Below, piece by piece: positions 16,643 to 26,033 of a stretch of 64,000 nucleotides of DNA. Both the position numbers and the translations under genes were made by a program. Source of the stretch: Acidulodesulfobacterium sp021802425 (lineage in GTDB: Bacteria; SZUA-79; Acidulodesulfobacterales; Acidulodesulfobacteraceae); assembly GCA_021802425.1 (NCBI GenBank), contig JAJZXJ010000007.1:1-64000 (forward strand), read 5' to 3'. The first letter of the stretch is position 1, and each line of letters opens with the position of its first letter. The notes beneath the pieces were generated by a model, which saw only the letters and a list, made by a program, of their open reading frames with translations, was not told the DNA's origin and searched no databases.

Positions 16643-17905
16643 TTATGCATACTGCCCGTCTTTAATCAAACCGGATATCGCGAAAGAAAGCATCATTACA
16701 AACCCGAATAATACGAATATCCAGTGCAGGGCAAACCTTTGAGCAATGACGCCGCCAATCGGAGCGGCAACGGAACCTATTCCGAAGCCCGCAAAGAAAA
16801 ATATCCCGTAAGCTGTCGCTCTATACTTCTCATGAGCATTTTGGCTTATCATAAGGTTTGAGATAGGATTTAGGGAAAAATTAAATGCCGAAAATGCCAG
16901 AATAGATATAAAAAGTAAAATATTATGGGTAAACCCGGATATCAAAAGAAATATGCCGCTCACTAATATTAAAAAGGAAAAAACTTTGTTCGGCTTGTAA
17001 TTTCTTGTGATTCTCGTGCTGTTATACTGGAAAATTACCCCTACGATAAGCGCAATCGTAACGAAAAAACCGCCTGCGGCAGCCGCCTGATTATGAAAAA
17101 ACAGGTAGTTTTTTAATTCAATCCCGACATAAGCGGGCAAAAATGAAAAAACTCCCTGAAACACAAACCCGTTTAAAAATTCGGCAATAAAAATTAAAAT
17201 TAAATTAAAATGGAAAAATTCTTTAACAAAATCATTTATCGCAATCTTAATTTTACTATTCCTTTTTCCCTTTACATTTTCATTATAATCGAATTTATCA
17301 GCATAAGCAGGGCCATCCTTGCCTTTATCTTTTAAATTATTGATATTAGCATCGTTGACATCTATTTTTAATAAATAAGATAAAATAAAAAGCAATAAAA
17401 ATATAATGCCGAGTATTAAATACGGAAAATTATACCCGAAAAAATAGCCCAACATTCCGGCAAAGCCTGCGCTTAAAGCCACGCCAAGCGTCCCCGCGAT
17501 ACCGTGAATTGCAAATGCCCTCAGCTTATCGCTCCCGATAAAAGACATCATGCTTAAGCCCACGGGATGATAAATACTGCCGACAAACCCGATAAAAATA
17601 ACGGAAACGGCAAAAACATAGAAATTACCTGAAACGGCGGCCATAAAAGAAAAAACGGCCATCCCCAGCAGATAAATTCTTAAAATATGTTTCTTATTAA
17701 TCTTATCGGCTATAAAACCGATAGGCAAAGAACCCGCGCCAAACAAAAAAAGATATATCCCTGCAACGGTTCCAAGCGTTTCATAGTTTGCATGAAATCT
17801 ATCTTTAATAAGTATTAAAATTGCCGGATATGTAAGTATGGCGACATGGCAAAAAAAATGTGAAAGGCTCAAAAGCGTTATCGTTTCTTTTTCTTTTTTT
17901 TCCAT
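16643..17905 (-). CDS. Major facilitator superfamily transporter
   Basis: Inner-membrane permease, 420 aa, with about 12 hydrophobic segments. The N-terminal half carries the MFS loop motif region GSLPIGFIADKINKKHILRIY. A hydrophilic central loop (about residues 180-225, rich in Asn, Asp and Lys) separates the halves. Best overall resemblance is to the fosmidomycin-resistance/YfkF-type or nitrate/sugar-like MFS families, but no substrate motif is evident. The gene stands alone on the minus strand, and its promoter region abuts the composite repeat element at 17959-18121. Confidence 0.82.
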   Translation of the reverse strand: MEKKEKETITLLSLSHFFCHVAILTYPAILILIKDRFHANYETLGTVAGIYLFLFGAGSLPIGFIADKINKKHILRIYLLGMAVFSFMAAVSGNFYVFAVSVIFIGFVGSIYHPVGLSMMSFIGSDKLRAFAIHGIAGTLGVALSAGFAGMLGYFFGYNFPYLILGIIFLLLFILSYLLKIDVNDANINNLKDKGKDGPAYADKFDYNENVKGKRNSKIKIAINDFVKEFFHFNLILIFIAEFLNGFVFQGVFSFLPAYVGIELKNYLFFHNQAAAAGGFFVTIALIVGVIFQYNSTRITRNYKPNKVFSFLILVSGIFLLISGFTHNILLFISILAFSAFNFSLNPISNLMISQNAHEKYRATAYGIFFFAGFGIGSVAAPIGGVIAQRFALHWIFVLFGFVMMLSFAISGLIKDGQYA

Positions 17906-17958
17906 TATTTTTAGTATTATACATTATTTTAAACACGCTTATCAATTTGGAAAATTAA

Positions 17959-18121
17959 CCCAAATCCCGATTTAGAAATTTATTTTCTGGATTCCTGCTT
18001 TCGCAGGAATGACACCCGACGGGTGAAACTATAAATTCTCTCAAAGTCATTCCTGCGAAAGCAGGAATCCAGATTTACTTAACATTGGAATATATAAATA
18101 TTTTCTAAATCGGGATTTGGG
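17959..18121. repeat. 163-bp composite inverted-repeat (MITE-like) element
   Basis: Perfect 20-bp terminal inverted repeats lie at 17959-17978 and 18102-18121 (arms end in CCCAAATCCCGATTTAGAAA and its complement). They are flanked by a possible 5-bp direct repeat ATTAA at 17954-17958 and 18122-18126. Inside is a perfect 27-bp inverted repeat (17987-18013 and 18046-18072), each arm itself containing TTCCTGC-TTTC-GCAGGAA. The inner part resembles the widespread 'GTCATTCC...GGAATCCAG' repeats (compare Neisseria dRS3). A related shorter copy lies at 38310-38369 and a lone arm at 63417-63435. No transposase is encoded. Confidence 0.82.
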
Positions 18122-18192
18122 ATTAAATTAATTTTAAAATAATCATATAATATGCTATAATTTTACCTATTATCGGGGGATATTTTATTATT

Positions 18193-19206
18193 ATGGAAGA
18201 TATAGTAAAAATAAAATCAGGCGAATTTACCTTGCGTACCCGTAACGGGCATGCGGAACATCACCGCCCGCACGATGATAATGCCCATTCCCATCCGCTA
18301 AATTTAAACGGCGAGGCCTTTAGATCCGAAAAAAACTTAAAAATAGCCTTTCTGCTTACTATTTTTATACTGATTGCGGAATTTAGCGGAGCGATAATAT
18401 CTAAAAGTATGGCGTTATACTCTGATTCCGGCCATATTTTAGTCGATGCGTCATCGCTTCTTCTGGCATGGTTTGCTCAAATACAGGTAAGAAAAACGCC
18501 CACCGAAAAAAATACATACGGCTACCACAGAATGGGAATACTTGCGGCGCTTTTTAATTCGTCTTTACTTTTAGTGATATCTTTGATATTGATTTATGAA
18601 AGTTATTTAAGGCTTGTTCATCCGGAAACGGTTAATTCGGGCATTATGATTATTTTCCCTTTAATAAGCCTTGTTATAAATATCATAATAGGCATGAGAA
18701 TCCATAAAGATATTCATAGCAATTTAAATCTTAAAAGCTCTTTTTTCCATATACTTGGGGATTCCTTAATTTCAATAGCGATTATAGCCGCCGGAATAAT
18801 TATTTATTTTACAAAATTTTATTACATTGACTCTATAATAAGTTTAATAGTCTCTCCGATTATTGCGATAGGCGCATTCTCCGTCATAAACGAAACCATA
18901 AATATATTGTTGGAAGGCGTACCGAAAGAGATTGATTTTGAAAAGGTAAAGGAAGAAATACTTAAAACGCGGGGGGTAAAAAATGTTCATGACCTCCATA
19001 TATGGAGCATGTCAAAATCTTTTAAGCTATTAAGCGCGCATATTCTTGTCGAGGAAAACGTCGTTAAATCATCCGACATATGCTGCATTATCAATAACAT
19101 TCAGGATGCGCTCGAAGAAAAATTCAATATAAATCATGTTGTCATTCAGCCCGAATTTAATGCTTGCGATATGACAAACAGTTTTTGCGTTCATCAAAAT
19201 TTATAA
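18193..19206 (+). CDS. czcD: Cation diffusion facilitator (CzcD/ZitB-like) metal exporter
   Basis: Inner-membrane proton-coupled exporter for Zn2+, Co2+ or similar divalent metals, 337 aa. The His-rich N terminus (residues 20-36, HAEHHRPHDDNAHSHP) is typical of this subgroup. Six membrane segments follow. The transport site residues are visible in TM II (DSGHILVDASSL) and TM V (FHILGDSLISI), the paired HxxxD motifs. The cytosolic C-terminal domain has the usual GVPKEIDFEKVKEEIL and VHDLHIWS motifs. The gene is transcribed alone; the metal cannot be assigned from sequence. Confidence 0.93.
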   Translation: MEDIVKIKSGEFTLRTRNGHAEHHRPHDDNAHSHPLNLNGEAFRSEKNLKIAFLLTIFILIAEFSGAIISKSMALYSDSGHILVDASSLLLAWFAQIQVRKTPTEKNTYGYHRMGILAALFNSSLLLVISLILIYESYLRLVHPETVNSGIMIIFPLISLVINIIIGMRIHKDIHSNLNLKSSFFHILGDSLISIAIIAAGIIIYFTKFYYIDSIISLIVSPIIAIGAFSVINETINILLEGVPKEIDFEKVKEEILKTRGVKNVHDLHIWSMSKSFKLLSAHILVEENVVKSSDICCIINNIQDALEEKFNINHVVIQPEFNACDMTNSFCVHQNL

Positions 19207-19224
19207 TCACGGTTTATTTTTTAC

Positions 19225-19252
19225 TTGAAATTATTTTTTAAATGTGTAAAAT
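19225..19252 (+). promoter_or_regulatory. Predicted sigma-70 promoter of the fumarase/suc/kor block
   Basis: TTGAAA at 19225-19230 and TAAAAT at 19247-19252 with a 16-base spacer, 36 bases before the fumarase alpha start codon. It is a reasonable housekeeping-type match at the head of a long same-strand gene series. Confidence 0.5.
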
Positions 19253-19285
19253 ATTTATAACATTGAATTCAAAGGGAATATTTTA

Positions 19286-20128
19286 TTGATGAGGTTTATA
19301 ACATCCGAAGAAATATCAAACGCCGTTAAAAATTTAATTATTAATTCAAGCGTCAGCTTGCCCGAAGATACCTACAAAGGCCTTAAACAGGCTTTTGAAA
19401 AAGAAATTTCCGAATCCGGAAAAACCGTACTGCGCCAGATACTGTTAAACGCGGAGGTCGCAAAAACCGAAAATAAGCCTCTATGCCAGGATACGGGACT
19501 TGCCGTTTTCTTTGTGGAAATCGGGATAGATGTTGCGGTTAAAGGCAGAAACTTGACGGATGCTATAAACGAGGGCACAAGGCGGGGGTACTCTGAAGGG
19601 TTTTTAAGAAAATCTACATGCGACCCTTTAACAAGGAAGAACATAGGAGACAATACGCCTGCGATAATACATTATGAGTTTACGAACGGGGATAAACTTA
19701 AGATAATGTACGCGGCAAAGGGCGGGGGAAGCGAAAATATGAGCGGAATTAAGATGATGCGCCCTTCGGACGGAAAAGACGGCATTATGGATTTTGTCGT
19801 TCAAATAATGCAGGCGGCGGGGCCAAACCCCTGTCCTCCCAACATTATCGGGGTCGGCATAGGCGGCAATTTTGAAAGGTCTGCCATTCTTGCAAAAAAA
19901 TCCCTTTTTAGAAAATTGGGAGAGAAAAACAGCGATCAAGAATTAGATGAAATGGAAAAAATAATATTGGAAAGGATAAATAACATCGGAACGGGTCCGA
20001 TGGGTTTTGGCGGGATTTGCACGGCTCTCGGGGTTCATATAATTAAAGAACCGTGTCATATTGCAAGTCTTCCCGTTGCCGTTAATATCGAATGCCATTC
20101 GCACAGGCATGCCGAAATAACAATATAA
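19286..20128 (+). CDS. Class I (4Fe-4S) fumarate hydratase, alpha subunit
   Basis: Catalyses reversible hydration of fumarate to malate together with the beta subunit encoded next. 280 aa, the usual size of the split N-terminal subunit (also of L-tartrate dehydratase alpha, from which it cannot be separated with certainty by eye). Cluster-binding cysteines are expected in the CQDTGLAVFF, STCDPLTRKNIGDN and GGICTALG segments, all present. The surrounding TCA genes favour fumarase over tartrate dehydratase. The oxygen-labile cluster enzyme fits an anaerobic or microaerobic life. Confidence 0.92.
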   Translation: MMRFITSEEISNAVKNLIINSSVSLPEDTYKGLKQAFEKEISESGKTVLRQILLNAEVAKTENKPLCQDTGLAVFFVEIGIDVAVKGRNLTDAINEGTRRGYSEGFLRKSTCDPLTRKNIGDNTPAIIHYEFTNGDKLKIMYAAKGGGSENMSGIKMMRPSDGKDGIMDFVVQIMQAAGPNPCPPNIIGVGIGGNFERSAILAKKSLFRKLGEKNSDQELDEMEKIILERINNIGTGPMGFGGICTALGVHIIKEPCHIASLPVAVNIECHSHRHAEITI

Positions 20129-20243
20129 ATTATCAATTTATCTCATTAATTTACTATATTTTTCCGTATTATCCCTGTTTTCGAATTATTATTAATTTAT
20201 TAATTAACCATTGCAACATTATTATAATATAATTCTAAGCAAA

Positions 20244-20813
20244 ATGAGCGTTAAAAAAATAACTACGCCCCTGTCAGACGATACGGTATTAAGCCTGAAA
20301 ACGGGCGACGAGGTTTTAATAAGCGGGGTAATTTATACCGCAAGGGATCAGGCTCACTTTAGATTGATTAAATTAATAGAGGAAAATAAGCCTCTGCCGT
20401 TTGACATTCAAGGGCAGATTATTTACTATGTCGGACCAACCCCCGAAAAACCGGGCGAGGTTATCGGCGCGGCAGGCCCGACCACAAGTTACAGGATGGA
20501 TAAGTACGCCCCCGCATTAATGAAACTTGGCTTAAAGGGCATGATAGGCAAAGGCAAAAGGTCTAATGAAGTAAAAGAAGCGATCCAAAAATACAGGGCC
20601 GTGTATTTCGGCGCCATCGGCGGAGCAGGGGCTTTAATTTCTAAATCAATAAAATCCAATAAGGTTATCGCATACGAAGACCTTTTGTCCGAAGCAGTCC
20701 GCGAGCTTATAGTCGAAGATTTCCCCGCTATCGTCGTAAACGATGTATATGGGGGAGACCTGTATGAAGAAGGCAGAAAACGATATGAAAACAAATATGC
20801 TGTTAACGATTAA
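20244..20813 (+). CDS. Class I fumarate hydratase, beta subunit
   Basis: C-terminal partner of the split iron-sulfur fumarase, about 189 aa from the ATG at 20244. An upstream in-frame TTG at 20211 would add 11 residues with no family resemblance, so the ATG before SVKKITTPLSDD was chosen. Conserved segments are GDEVLISGVIYTARDQAH, YVGPTPEKPGEVIGAAGPTTSYRMD and the Gly-rich FGAIGGAGAL. Together with the alpha subunit it forms a complete enzyme for the malate-fumarate step of the oxidative or reductive TCA cycle. Confidence 0.92.
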   Translation: MSVKKITTPLSDDTVLSLKTGDEVLISGVIYTARDQAHFRLIKLIEENKPLPFDIQGQIIYYVGPTPEKPGEVIGAAGPTTSYRMDKYAPALMKLGLKGMIGKGKRSNEVKEAIQKYRAVYFGAIGGAGALISKSIKSNKVIAYEDLLSEAVRELIVEDFPAIVVNDVYGGDLYEEGRKRYENKYAVND

Positions 20814-20862
20814 TTATTTTTAATATTTATTTAATTAACCAAAAACCAAAGCGGGAATTATT

Positions 20863-22026
20863 ATGGATATTCATGAATATCAGGCAAAGGAAATTTTAAA
20901 TAATCACAACATTAAAACCCTCAGATCTATCTTGTGCCGTAACGGTGAAGAGGCATATAAGGCATATCAAACATTATCCTCCCCCGTCTGTGCCGTAAAA
21001 GCGCAGGTTCATGCAGGAGGAAGAGGCAAGGCGGGCGGCGTTAAAATTGCAAAATCTGCCGGCGAAACCAAATCTATTGCCGAGAAAATGATCGGCATGA
21101 CATTGGTTACCGCTCAAACGGGCAAGGAGGGTAAACTAGTCAGAAAGGTTCTTATAGAGGAAGGCGCCGAAATAATTAAAGAGTTTTACCTGTCCCTTAC
21201 GATAGATAGAAAAACCGCGTCCATTGCCTTTGTCCTTAGCGCGGAAGGCGGCATGGAAATAGAGGAAGTTTCCAAAAACACCCCCGAAAAAATTTTAACC
21301 GTCAGGGTAAACCCGGGTCATGGTTTGAAATCCTTTCATATACTTAAGATGCTTTTATTCCTCGGCATTGAAAAAACCCTTTACAACGATTTTTCTAACC
21401 TTGTAAATCTCTTATACGATTCCTTTATTAAAGAAGATATGTCTATGCTCGAGATTAACCCTTTAATACTGACCGGGGCTAACGCATTTATTCCATTGGA
21501 TGCAAAAATCATATTAGACGATAACGCATCTATAAGGCATCCTTATTTTAACGACTTTATCGACGAGGATGAAGAAGAGCCGCTGGAAGTTAAGGCAAAA
21601 AGCGTCGGGCTTAACTACATTAAATTAGACGGAAATGTCGGATGTATGGTAAACGGTGCGGGACTTGCCATGGCTACGATGGATACGATTAAGGAGTTTG
21701 GCGCAATGCCTGCCAATTTTTTAGATGTGGGCGGAACTGCCGATGCTAAAAGAGTTGAAACGGCATTCAATATCCTTTTATCCGATAAAAATGTCAAAGG
21801 GATATTTATAAATATATTCGGCGGAATCGTCAAATGCGATATGGTTGCGGAAGGGGTTGTCGCCGCAGCCAAAAATATCGGGTTAAAACTGCCCGTAGTC
21901 GTCAGGCTCGAGGGCACAAACGCCGACATTGCCGCTAAAATAATAGAAAGTTCGGGAATGAATTTTATAGTCGGGGAAAGCCTTGCGGACGGCGCAAAAA
22001 AGATTTCGGATATCGTAAACGGCTAA
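20863..22026 (+). CDS. sucC: Succinyl-CoA synthetase beta subunit
   Basis: ATP-grasp subunit that forms succinyl-CoA from succinate, CoA and a nucleoside triphosphate, reversibly. 387 aa, normal length. Starts MDIHEYQAKEIL, with the nucleotide-binding VKAQVHAGGRGKAGGVK near residues 45-61 and the C-terminal CoA-ligase domain containing NGAGLAMATMD, NFLDVGGTAD and INIFGGIVKCD. It lies 52 bases before sucD. Adjacent KOR genes would consume or produce its succinyl-CoA. Confidence 0.96.
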   Translation: MDIHEYQAKEILNNHNIKTLRSILCRNGEEAYKAYQTLSSPVCAVKAQVHAGGRGKAGGVKIAKSAGETKSIAEKMIGMTLVTAQTGKEGKLVRKVLIEEGAEIIKEFYLSLTIDRKTASIAFVLSAEGGMEIEEVSKNTPEKILTVRVNPGHGLKSFHILKMLLFLGIEKTLYNDFSNLVNLLYDSFIKEDMSMLEINPLILTGANAFIPLDAKIILDDNASIRHPYFNDFIDEDEEEPLEVKAKSVGLNYIKLDGNVGCMVNGAGLAMATMDTIKEFGAMPANFLDVGGTADAKRVETAFNILLSDKNVKGIFINIFGGIVKCDMVAEGVVAAAKNIGLKLPVVVRLEGTNADIAAKIIESSGMNFIVGESLADGAKKISDIVNG

Positions 22027-22078
22027 TTTGAAAGTATAAAGTATAAAAATACAAAATAAATATTAAGGGTATCAAAAT

Positions 22079-22954
22079 ATGAGCATTCTTGTAAATAAAA
22101 ATACCAATGTTCTGGTTCAGGGAATTACGGGCAAGGAGGGGTCGTTTCATACCCTGAAGTGCCTTGAATACGGTACAAATATCGTTGCAGGCGTTACCCC
22201 TTTCAAAGGCAAAACACTGTTTAACAACTCTGTGCCTGTTTACAATACGATAGACGAAGCCAAAAAAGAGCACAGTATCGACGCTACTATGGTTTTTGTC
22301 CCCGCAGGTTTTGCGGCTTCGAGCATAATCGAGGCGGTAGAGGCTGAAATTCCGCTCATTGTTTGTATAACCGAAGGGATACCCGTAATGGATATGCTAA
22401 ATGTTAAAGATGCTTTAAACTGTTCGGAATCTATAATGATTGGCCCCAACTGCCCCGGAATTATTACCGCGGATGAGTGTAAAATCGGCATTATGCCCGG
22501 GTTTATTCATAAAAAGGGTAAAATCGGAGTTTTGTCGAGAAGCGGAACCCTAACATATGAAGCGGTAAATCAGCTCACAAAAGCAGGGCTTGGCGAAACC
22601 ACCTGCATAGGTATCGGGGGCGACCCTATAATAGGTTCTCCTTTTATAACCTTTTTAAAGATGTTCGAAAATGATAGTGAAACAAAAGCCGTTGTTATGA
22701 TCGGGGAAATCGGCGGAACAGCCGAAGAGGAAGCGTCGGAATTCGTCAAAAAAAATATGAAAAAACCTGTCATAGGTTTTATTGCGGGAAAAACCGCTCC
22801 TGCCGGTAAAAGAATGGGGCATGCGGGCGCAATAATCTCCGGCGGCGTCGGCACGGCATCGGAAAAACTTAAAACAATGGAAAAAAACGGGGTTTTTATT
22901 GCCGATAATCCATCCGTTATTGCCGAAACCGTAAAAAAGGCTTTAAATTTGTAG
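22079..22954 (+). CDS. sucD: Succinyl-CoA synthetase alpha subunit
   Basis: CoA-binding and phosphohistidine-carrying subunit, 291 aa. The N terminus NVLVQGITGKEGSFHT binds CoA. The central GPNCPGIITADECKIGIMPG is family-typical, and the active-site His lies in GHAGAIISGGVGTASEK near residue 246. Forms the heteromeric enzyme with SucC. It is followed closely by the kor genes, consistent with one metabolic operon. Confidence 0.96.
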   Translation: MSILVNKNTNVLVQGITGKEGSFHTLKCLEYGTNIVAGVTPFKGKTLFNNSVPVYNTIDEAKKEHSIDATMVFVPAGFAASSIIEAVEAEIPLIVCITEGIPVMDMLNVKDALNCSESIMIGPNCPGIITADECKIGIMPGFIHKKGKIGVLSRSGTLTYEAVNQLTKAGLGETTCIGIGGDPIIGSPFITFLKMFENDSETKAVVMIGEIGGTAEEEASEFVKKNMKKPVIGFIAGKTAPAGKRMGHAGAIISGGVGTASEKLKTMEKNGVFIADNPSVIAETVKKALNL

Positions 22955-23006
22955 GATTAATGTTGCTTGTATTTTTAATTAATTAATATTTTTGTAGGAG
23001 GCTAAT

Positions 23007-23330
23007 GTGCCTGGAAAAGAGAACAAAAATTTGAATAGCCAGACGGTAACCCTCACGAACTATAATGTATGCGAGGGCATAGAAACCGAAATCAAAACAA
23101 AAAACAGCCTTACCATTAAGGAAGTCTCGGGGACGGGCAAAAAGGGCGCCGTTAAAATCGACATTATCGTCAATTACTGCAAGGGGTGTGAAATTTGCGT
23201 CGCTTTCTGTCCCGAACAGGTTCTTGTTATGAATAAAGAGGTGGCGGAAGTTGTGGATATTTCCAAATGCACTAAATGCAATATTTGCGAATATCTATGT
23301 CCGGACTTTTCGATTAGTGTGGAAGGATAA
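23007..23330 (+). CDS. korD: 2-oxoglutarate:ferredoxin oxidoreductase delta subunit (2[4Fe-4S] ferredoxin)
   Basis: Small ferredoxin-like subunit, 107 aa. Two complete cluster motifs are visible in the C-terminal half: CKGCEICVAFCPEQ and CTKCNICEYLCPD. The first about 50 residues are a non-cluster extension. The GTG start at 23007 is preferred: it is preceded by AGGAGG with 5-base spacing, and the overlapping ATG at 23005 leads to an early stop. It shuttles electrons between the KorAB catalytic core and soluble ferredoxin. Confidence 0.9.
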   Translation: MPGKENKNLNSQTVTLTNYNVCEGIETEIKTKNSLTIKEVSGTGKKGAVKIDIIVNYCKGCEICVAFCPEQVLVMNKEVAEVVDISKCTKCNICEYLCPDFSISVEG

Positions 23331-23370
23331 AATAAATAATCTAGTTAGTAACGGAGGAATAAGATAAAAA

Positions 23371-24507
23371 ATGACTAAAAACATAAAACTTATGCAAGGG
23401 AATGAAGCGATTGCCGAAGGCGCCGTTATAGCCGGGTGCGATTTTTTTGCGGGTTACCCTATAACGCCGTCTTCGGAAGTAGCAGAGATTTTATCGAGCA
23501 AACTTCCGAAAATCGGGAGGGTATTTCTTCAAATGGAAGATGAAATTGCCGCTTTAGGCGCCGTCCTTGGGGCTGCGCTGGGCGGCGCAAAAGCTATCAC
23601 GGCATCATCAGGGCCCGGAATTTCTTTAAAACAGGAACACATCGGATATGCCTCGATGTGCGAGATTCCCTGCGTTATTATAAATGTTATGCGGGGCGGA
23701 CCCTCCACGGGCTTGCCGACGCTTCCTGCCCAGGGCGATGTTATGCAGGCAAAATGGGGAACACACGGGGACCATGCTATTATAGCCATTACTCCTTCAA
23801 GCGTCAACGAATCGCTTTATGAAACTATCCGCGCATTTAATCTGGCTGTAAAATATAGAACTCCCGTCCTTATTTTAACCGATGAAATCATCGGGCATAT
23901 GAGAGAAAAGGTTGTTATTCCCGATAAAAACGATGTCGAGATAATAGATGTCAAATTACCCGGCGTCCCGCCCGAAAAGTATAACCCGTATAACTACACG
24001 AGCGGAAAAGTGACCCCTTTAGCGCCGATGGGCGAAGGATACCGCTATCATGTTACGGGGCTGATACATGGGGAAACAGGCTTCCCGTCCCAAAAAACCG
24101 ATGTCATCCAAAACGCTCAAAACTGGCTTATGGATAAGATTTATAAAAATATCAAGGATATTGAAAAGTTCGAGGAGTTTCAAACAGAGGATGCCGATAT
24201 ACTTTTGGTAGCTTACGGTTCAACCTCCCGCTCCTCCCGGCAGGCTATCAGGATGGCAAGAAGCGCAGGCATAAAGGCGGGCATGTTCAGGCCTATTACG
24301 ATATGGCCGTTTCCTGATGAACAGGTTTCTAAACTTTCTAAGAAAATAAAAAAGATATTGGTTCCCGAAATGAATATGGGTCAAATTATTTTTGAGGTGC
24401 AAAGAAATGCCTGCGGCTCGGCGGTTTATGGTTTAAATGTGGTCAGCGGCGAACCTATCACGCCCGATCAAATATATGAAAAGATTAAAGAGATTTCAAA
24501 AATATAA
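23371..24507 (+). CDS. korA: 2-oxoglutarate:ferredoxin oxidoreductase alpha subunit
   Basis: Pyrimidine-binding subunit of the 2-oxoacid oxidoreductase, 378 aa. Starts with MQGNEAIAEGAVIAGCDFFAGYPITPSSEVAE, the classic KorA opening, and carries GPGISLKQEHIGYA and RGGPSTGLPTLPAQGD. The C terminus ends in a domain-II-type VPEMNMGQIIFEVQR segment. Catalyses the interconversion of 2-oxoglutarate, CoA and oxidised ferredoxin with succinyl-CoA, CO2 and reduced ferredoxin. Placement next to sucCD supports 2-oxoglutarate as substrate. Confidence 0.94.
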   Translation: MTKNIKLMQGNEAIAEGAVIAGCDFFAGYPITPSSEVAEILSSKLPKIGRVFLQMEDEIAALGAVLGAALGGAKAITASSGPGISLKQEHIGYASMCEIPCVIINVMRGGPSTGLPTLPAQGDVMQAKWGTHGDHAIIAITPSSVNESLYETIRAFNLAVKYRTPVLILTDEIIGHMREKVVIPDKNDVEIIDVKLPGVPPEKYNPYNYTSGKVTPLAPMGEGYRYHVTGLIHGETGFPSQKTDVIQNAQNWLMDKIYKNIKDIEKFEEFQTEDADILLVAYGSTSRSSRQAIRMARSAGIKAGMFRPITIWPFPDEQVSKLSKKIKKILVPEMNMGQIIFEVQRNACGSAVYGLNVVSGEPITPDQIYEKIKEISKI

Positions 24508-24584
24508 TATAATTATACAATTTATTAATTATTAATTTAACATTAGGCTGCCTTGATTTAAGCTTAATTTGAGGGAGATACAAA

Positions 24585-25412
24585 ATGATAAAAACAAAAT
24601 TCGATTATAATAAATATTTGCGAAAAAACACATTGCCTCATATATGGTGTCCGGGATGCGGAGACGGAATTATTTTAAAAGCGCTCTTAAGAGCAATCGA
24701 CAAGTCCGGCTATTCCAAGGATGAGGTAGTTATTACATCCGGCATAGGATGCGCTTCGAGGCTTCCGGGTTATGTCGATTTCAACACGATACATACAACC
24801 CACGGAAGGGCATTGACATTTGCTATCGGGATAAAAATGTACAAGCCGAGACTCAAAGTCATTACGATTTCCGGAGACGGCGACGCTCTTGCTATCGGAG
24901 GAAATCACTTTATACATGCCGCGAGAAGAAATATAGACATGACTTTAATCGTTTTTAACAACTACACCTACGGAATGACAGGCGGACAGTATTCCCCCAC
25001 TCAGCCTTTAGACAGCTATTCGACTACGACGCCCTTCGGAAATATCGAACCGCCGTTTGATGTCTGCAATCTGGCCCAAGCCGCCGGTGCGACATGGGTC
25101 GGGAGATCCACCTCTTACCACGCTGTTCAACTTGAAAAGTTTATGGTTGACGCATTGAATCATACCGGTTTTTCCGTCCTCGATGTCATCACTAACTGCC
25201 ATATTTCTTACGGAAGGAGAAATAAAATGAAATCCCCTGTAGAAATGATTAAATATCAAAAGGAAAAGGCGGTTCCTGCAAGGTCTGCAGAAAATATAAT
25301 GCCGGAAGATTTGGCAGGCAGGTTTAAAACAGGTATTTTATTCGAAAAAAAAGATATGCCCGAATTTTGCGGGGAATATTACAAGAAATTAGAAATGATA
25401 AAAATAAAATAA
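24585..25412 (+). CDS. korB: 2-oxoglutarate:ferredoxin oxidoreductase beta subunit
   Basis: Thiamine-diphosphate-binding subunit, 275 aa. The N-terminal LPHIWCPGCGDG contributes cluster cysteines. The TPP motif is ISGDGDALAIGGNHFIHAARRN, ending near IVFNNYTYGMTGGQYSPT. The conserved C-terminal CHISYGRRN is present. GGGAG lies 8 bases before the ATG. It works with KorA in the catalytic core. Order delta-alpha-beta-gamma is a common KOR arrangement. Confidence 0.95.
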   Translation: MIKTKFDYNKYLRKNTLPHIWCPGCGDGIILKALLRAIDKSGYSKDEVVITSGIGCASRLPGYVDFNTIHTTHGRALTFAIGIKMYKPRLKVITISGDGDALAIGGNHFIHAARRNIDMTLIVFNNYTYGMTGGQYSPTQPLDSYSTTTPFGNIEPPFDVCNLAQAAGATWVGRSTSYHAVQLEKFMVDALNHTGFSVLDVITNCHISYGRRNKMKSPVEMIKYQKEKAVPARSAENIMPEDLAGRFKTGILFEKKDMPEFCGEYYKKLEMIKIK

Positions 25413-25454
25413 TAAATTTAATAATTTTACAAAAACAAAAGGGGATAACTTAAT

Positions 25455-26009
25455 ATGAGTGACAGGACTGAGTTTAGATTTGCGGGTTCCGGCGGTCAGG
25501 GTTTAATCCTTGCAGGCATTATACTGGCGGATGCGGCCGCGATATATGAAAATAAAAATGCCGTTCAAACCCAATCTTACGGCCCCGAGGCGAGGGGCGG
25601 TTCCAGCAAATCCGAGGTTATTATATCGGATAGCCCGATCGAATACCCGAAGGCAACAATGGTTGACTATATGGTTGCCTTAACACAGGAGTCTTTTACC
25701 AAGTATATCAAGGATGTTAAAGATAGCGGCATCGTAATTGCCGATAAAGAACTTGTGGCGGATTTTTCAAATGCTAAGGGCAAACTTTATGTTATCGATA
25801 TGGTTAAATCCGCAAGGGAGGAACTGGGAAAGCTTTTAGGATTAAATATTATTGCACTGGGTGTTCTCGTTGAACTCTCCGGCATAGTTTCCCACGAGTC
25901 GATTGAACAGGCATTGATGAAAAGGGTGCCCAAGGGTTTTGAAGATTATAACAAAAAAGCTATAGAAATCGGCTTCAGGCTTGCAAAAGAAATTAAAAAC
26001 AATAAATAA
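25455..26009 (+). CDS. korC: 2-oxoglutarate:ferredoxin oxidoreductase gamma subunit
   Basis: Gamma subunit, 184 aa, with the family N terminus FRFAGSGGQGLILAGIILADAA and the following QTQSYGPEARGGSSKSEVIIS, which contact CoA in related enzymes. Completes a four-subunit KOR with the three genes upstream; spacing to korB is 42 bases with a GGGG ribosome site. Nothing unusual is seen in length or motifs. Confidence 0.94.
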   Translation: MSDRTEFRFAGSGGQGLILAGIILADAAAIYENKNAVQTQSYGPEARGGSSKSEVIISDSPIEYPKATMVDYMVALTQESFTKYIKDVKDSGIVIADKELVADFSNAKGKLYVIDMVKSAREELGKLLGLNIIALGVLVELSGIVSHESIEQALMKRVPKGFEDYNKKAIEIGFRLAKEIKNNK

Positions 26010-26033
26010 TATTAAAATAAAGGGGTGCATTAA

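Noticed and set aside
17959..18121. CRISPR array
   Set aside because: The repeated units are inverted rather than direct, without regular spacers or cas genes.
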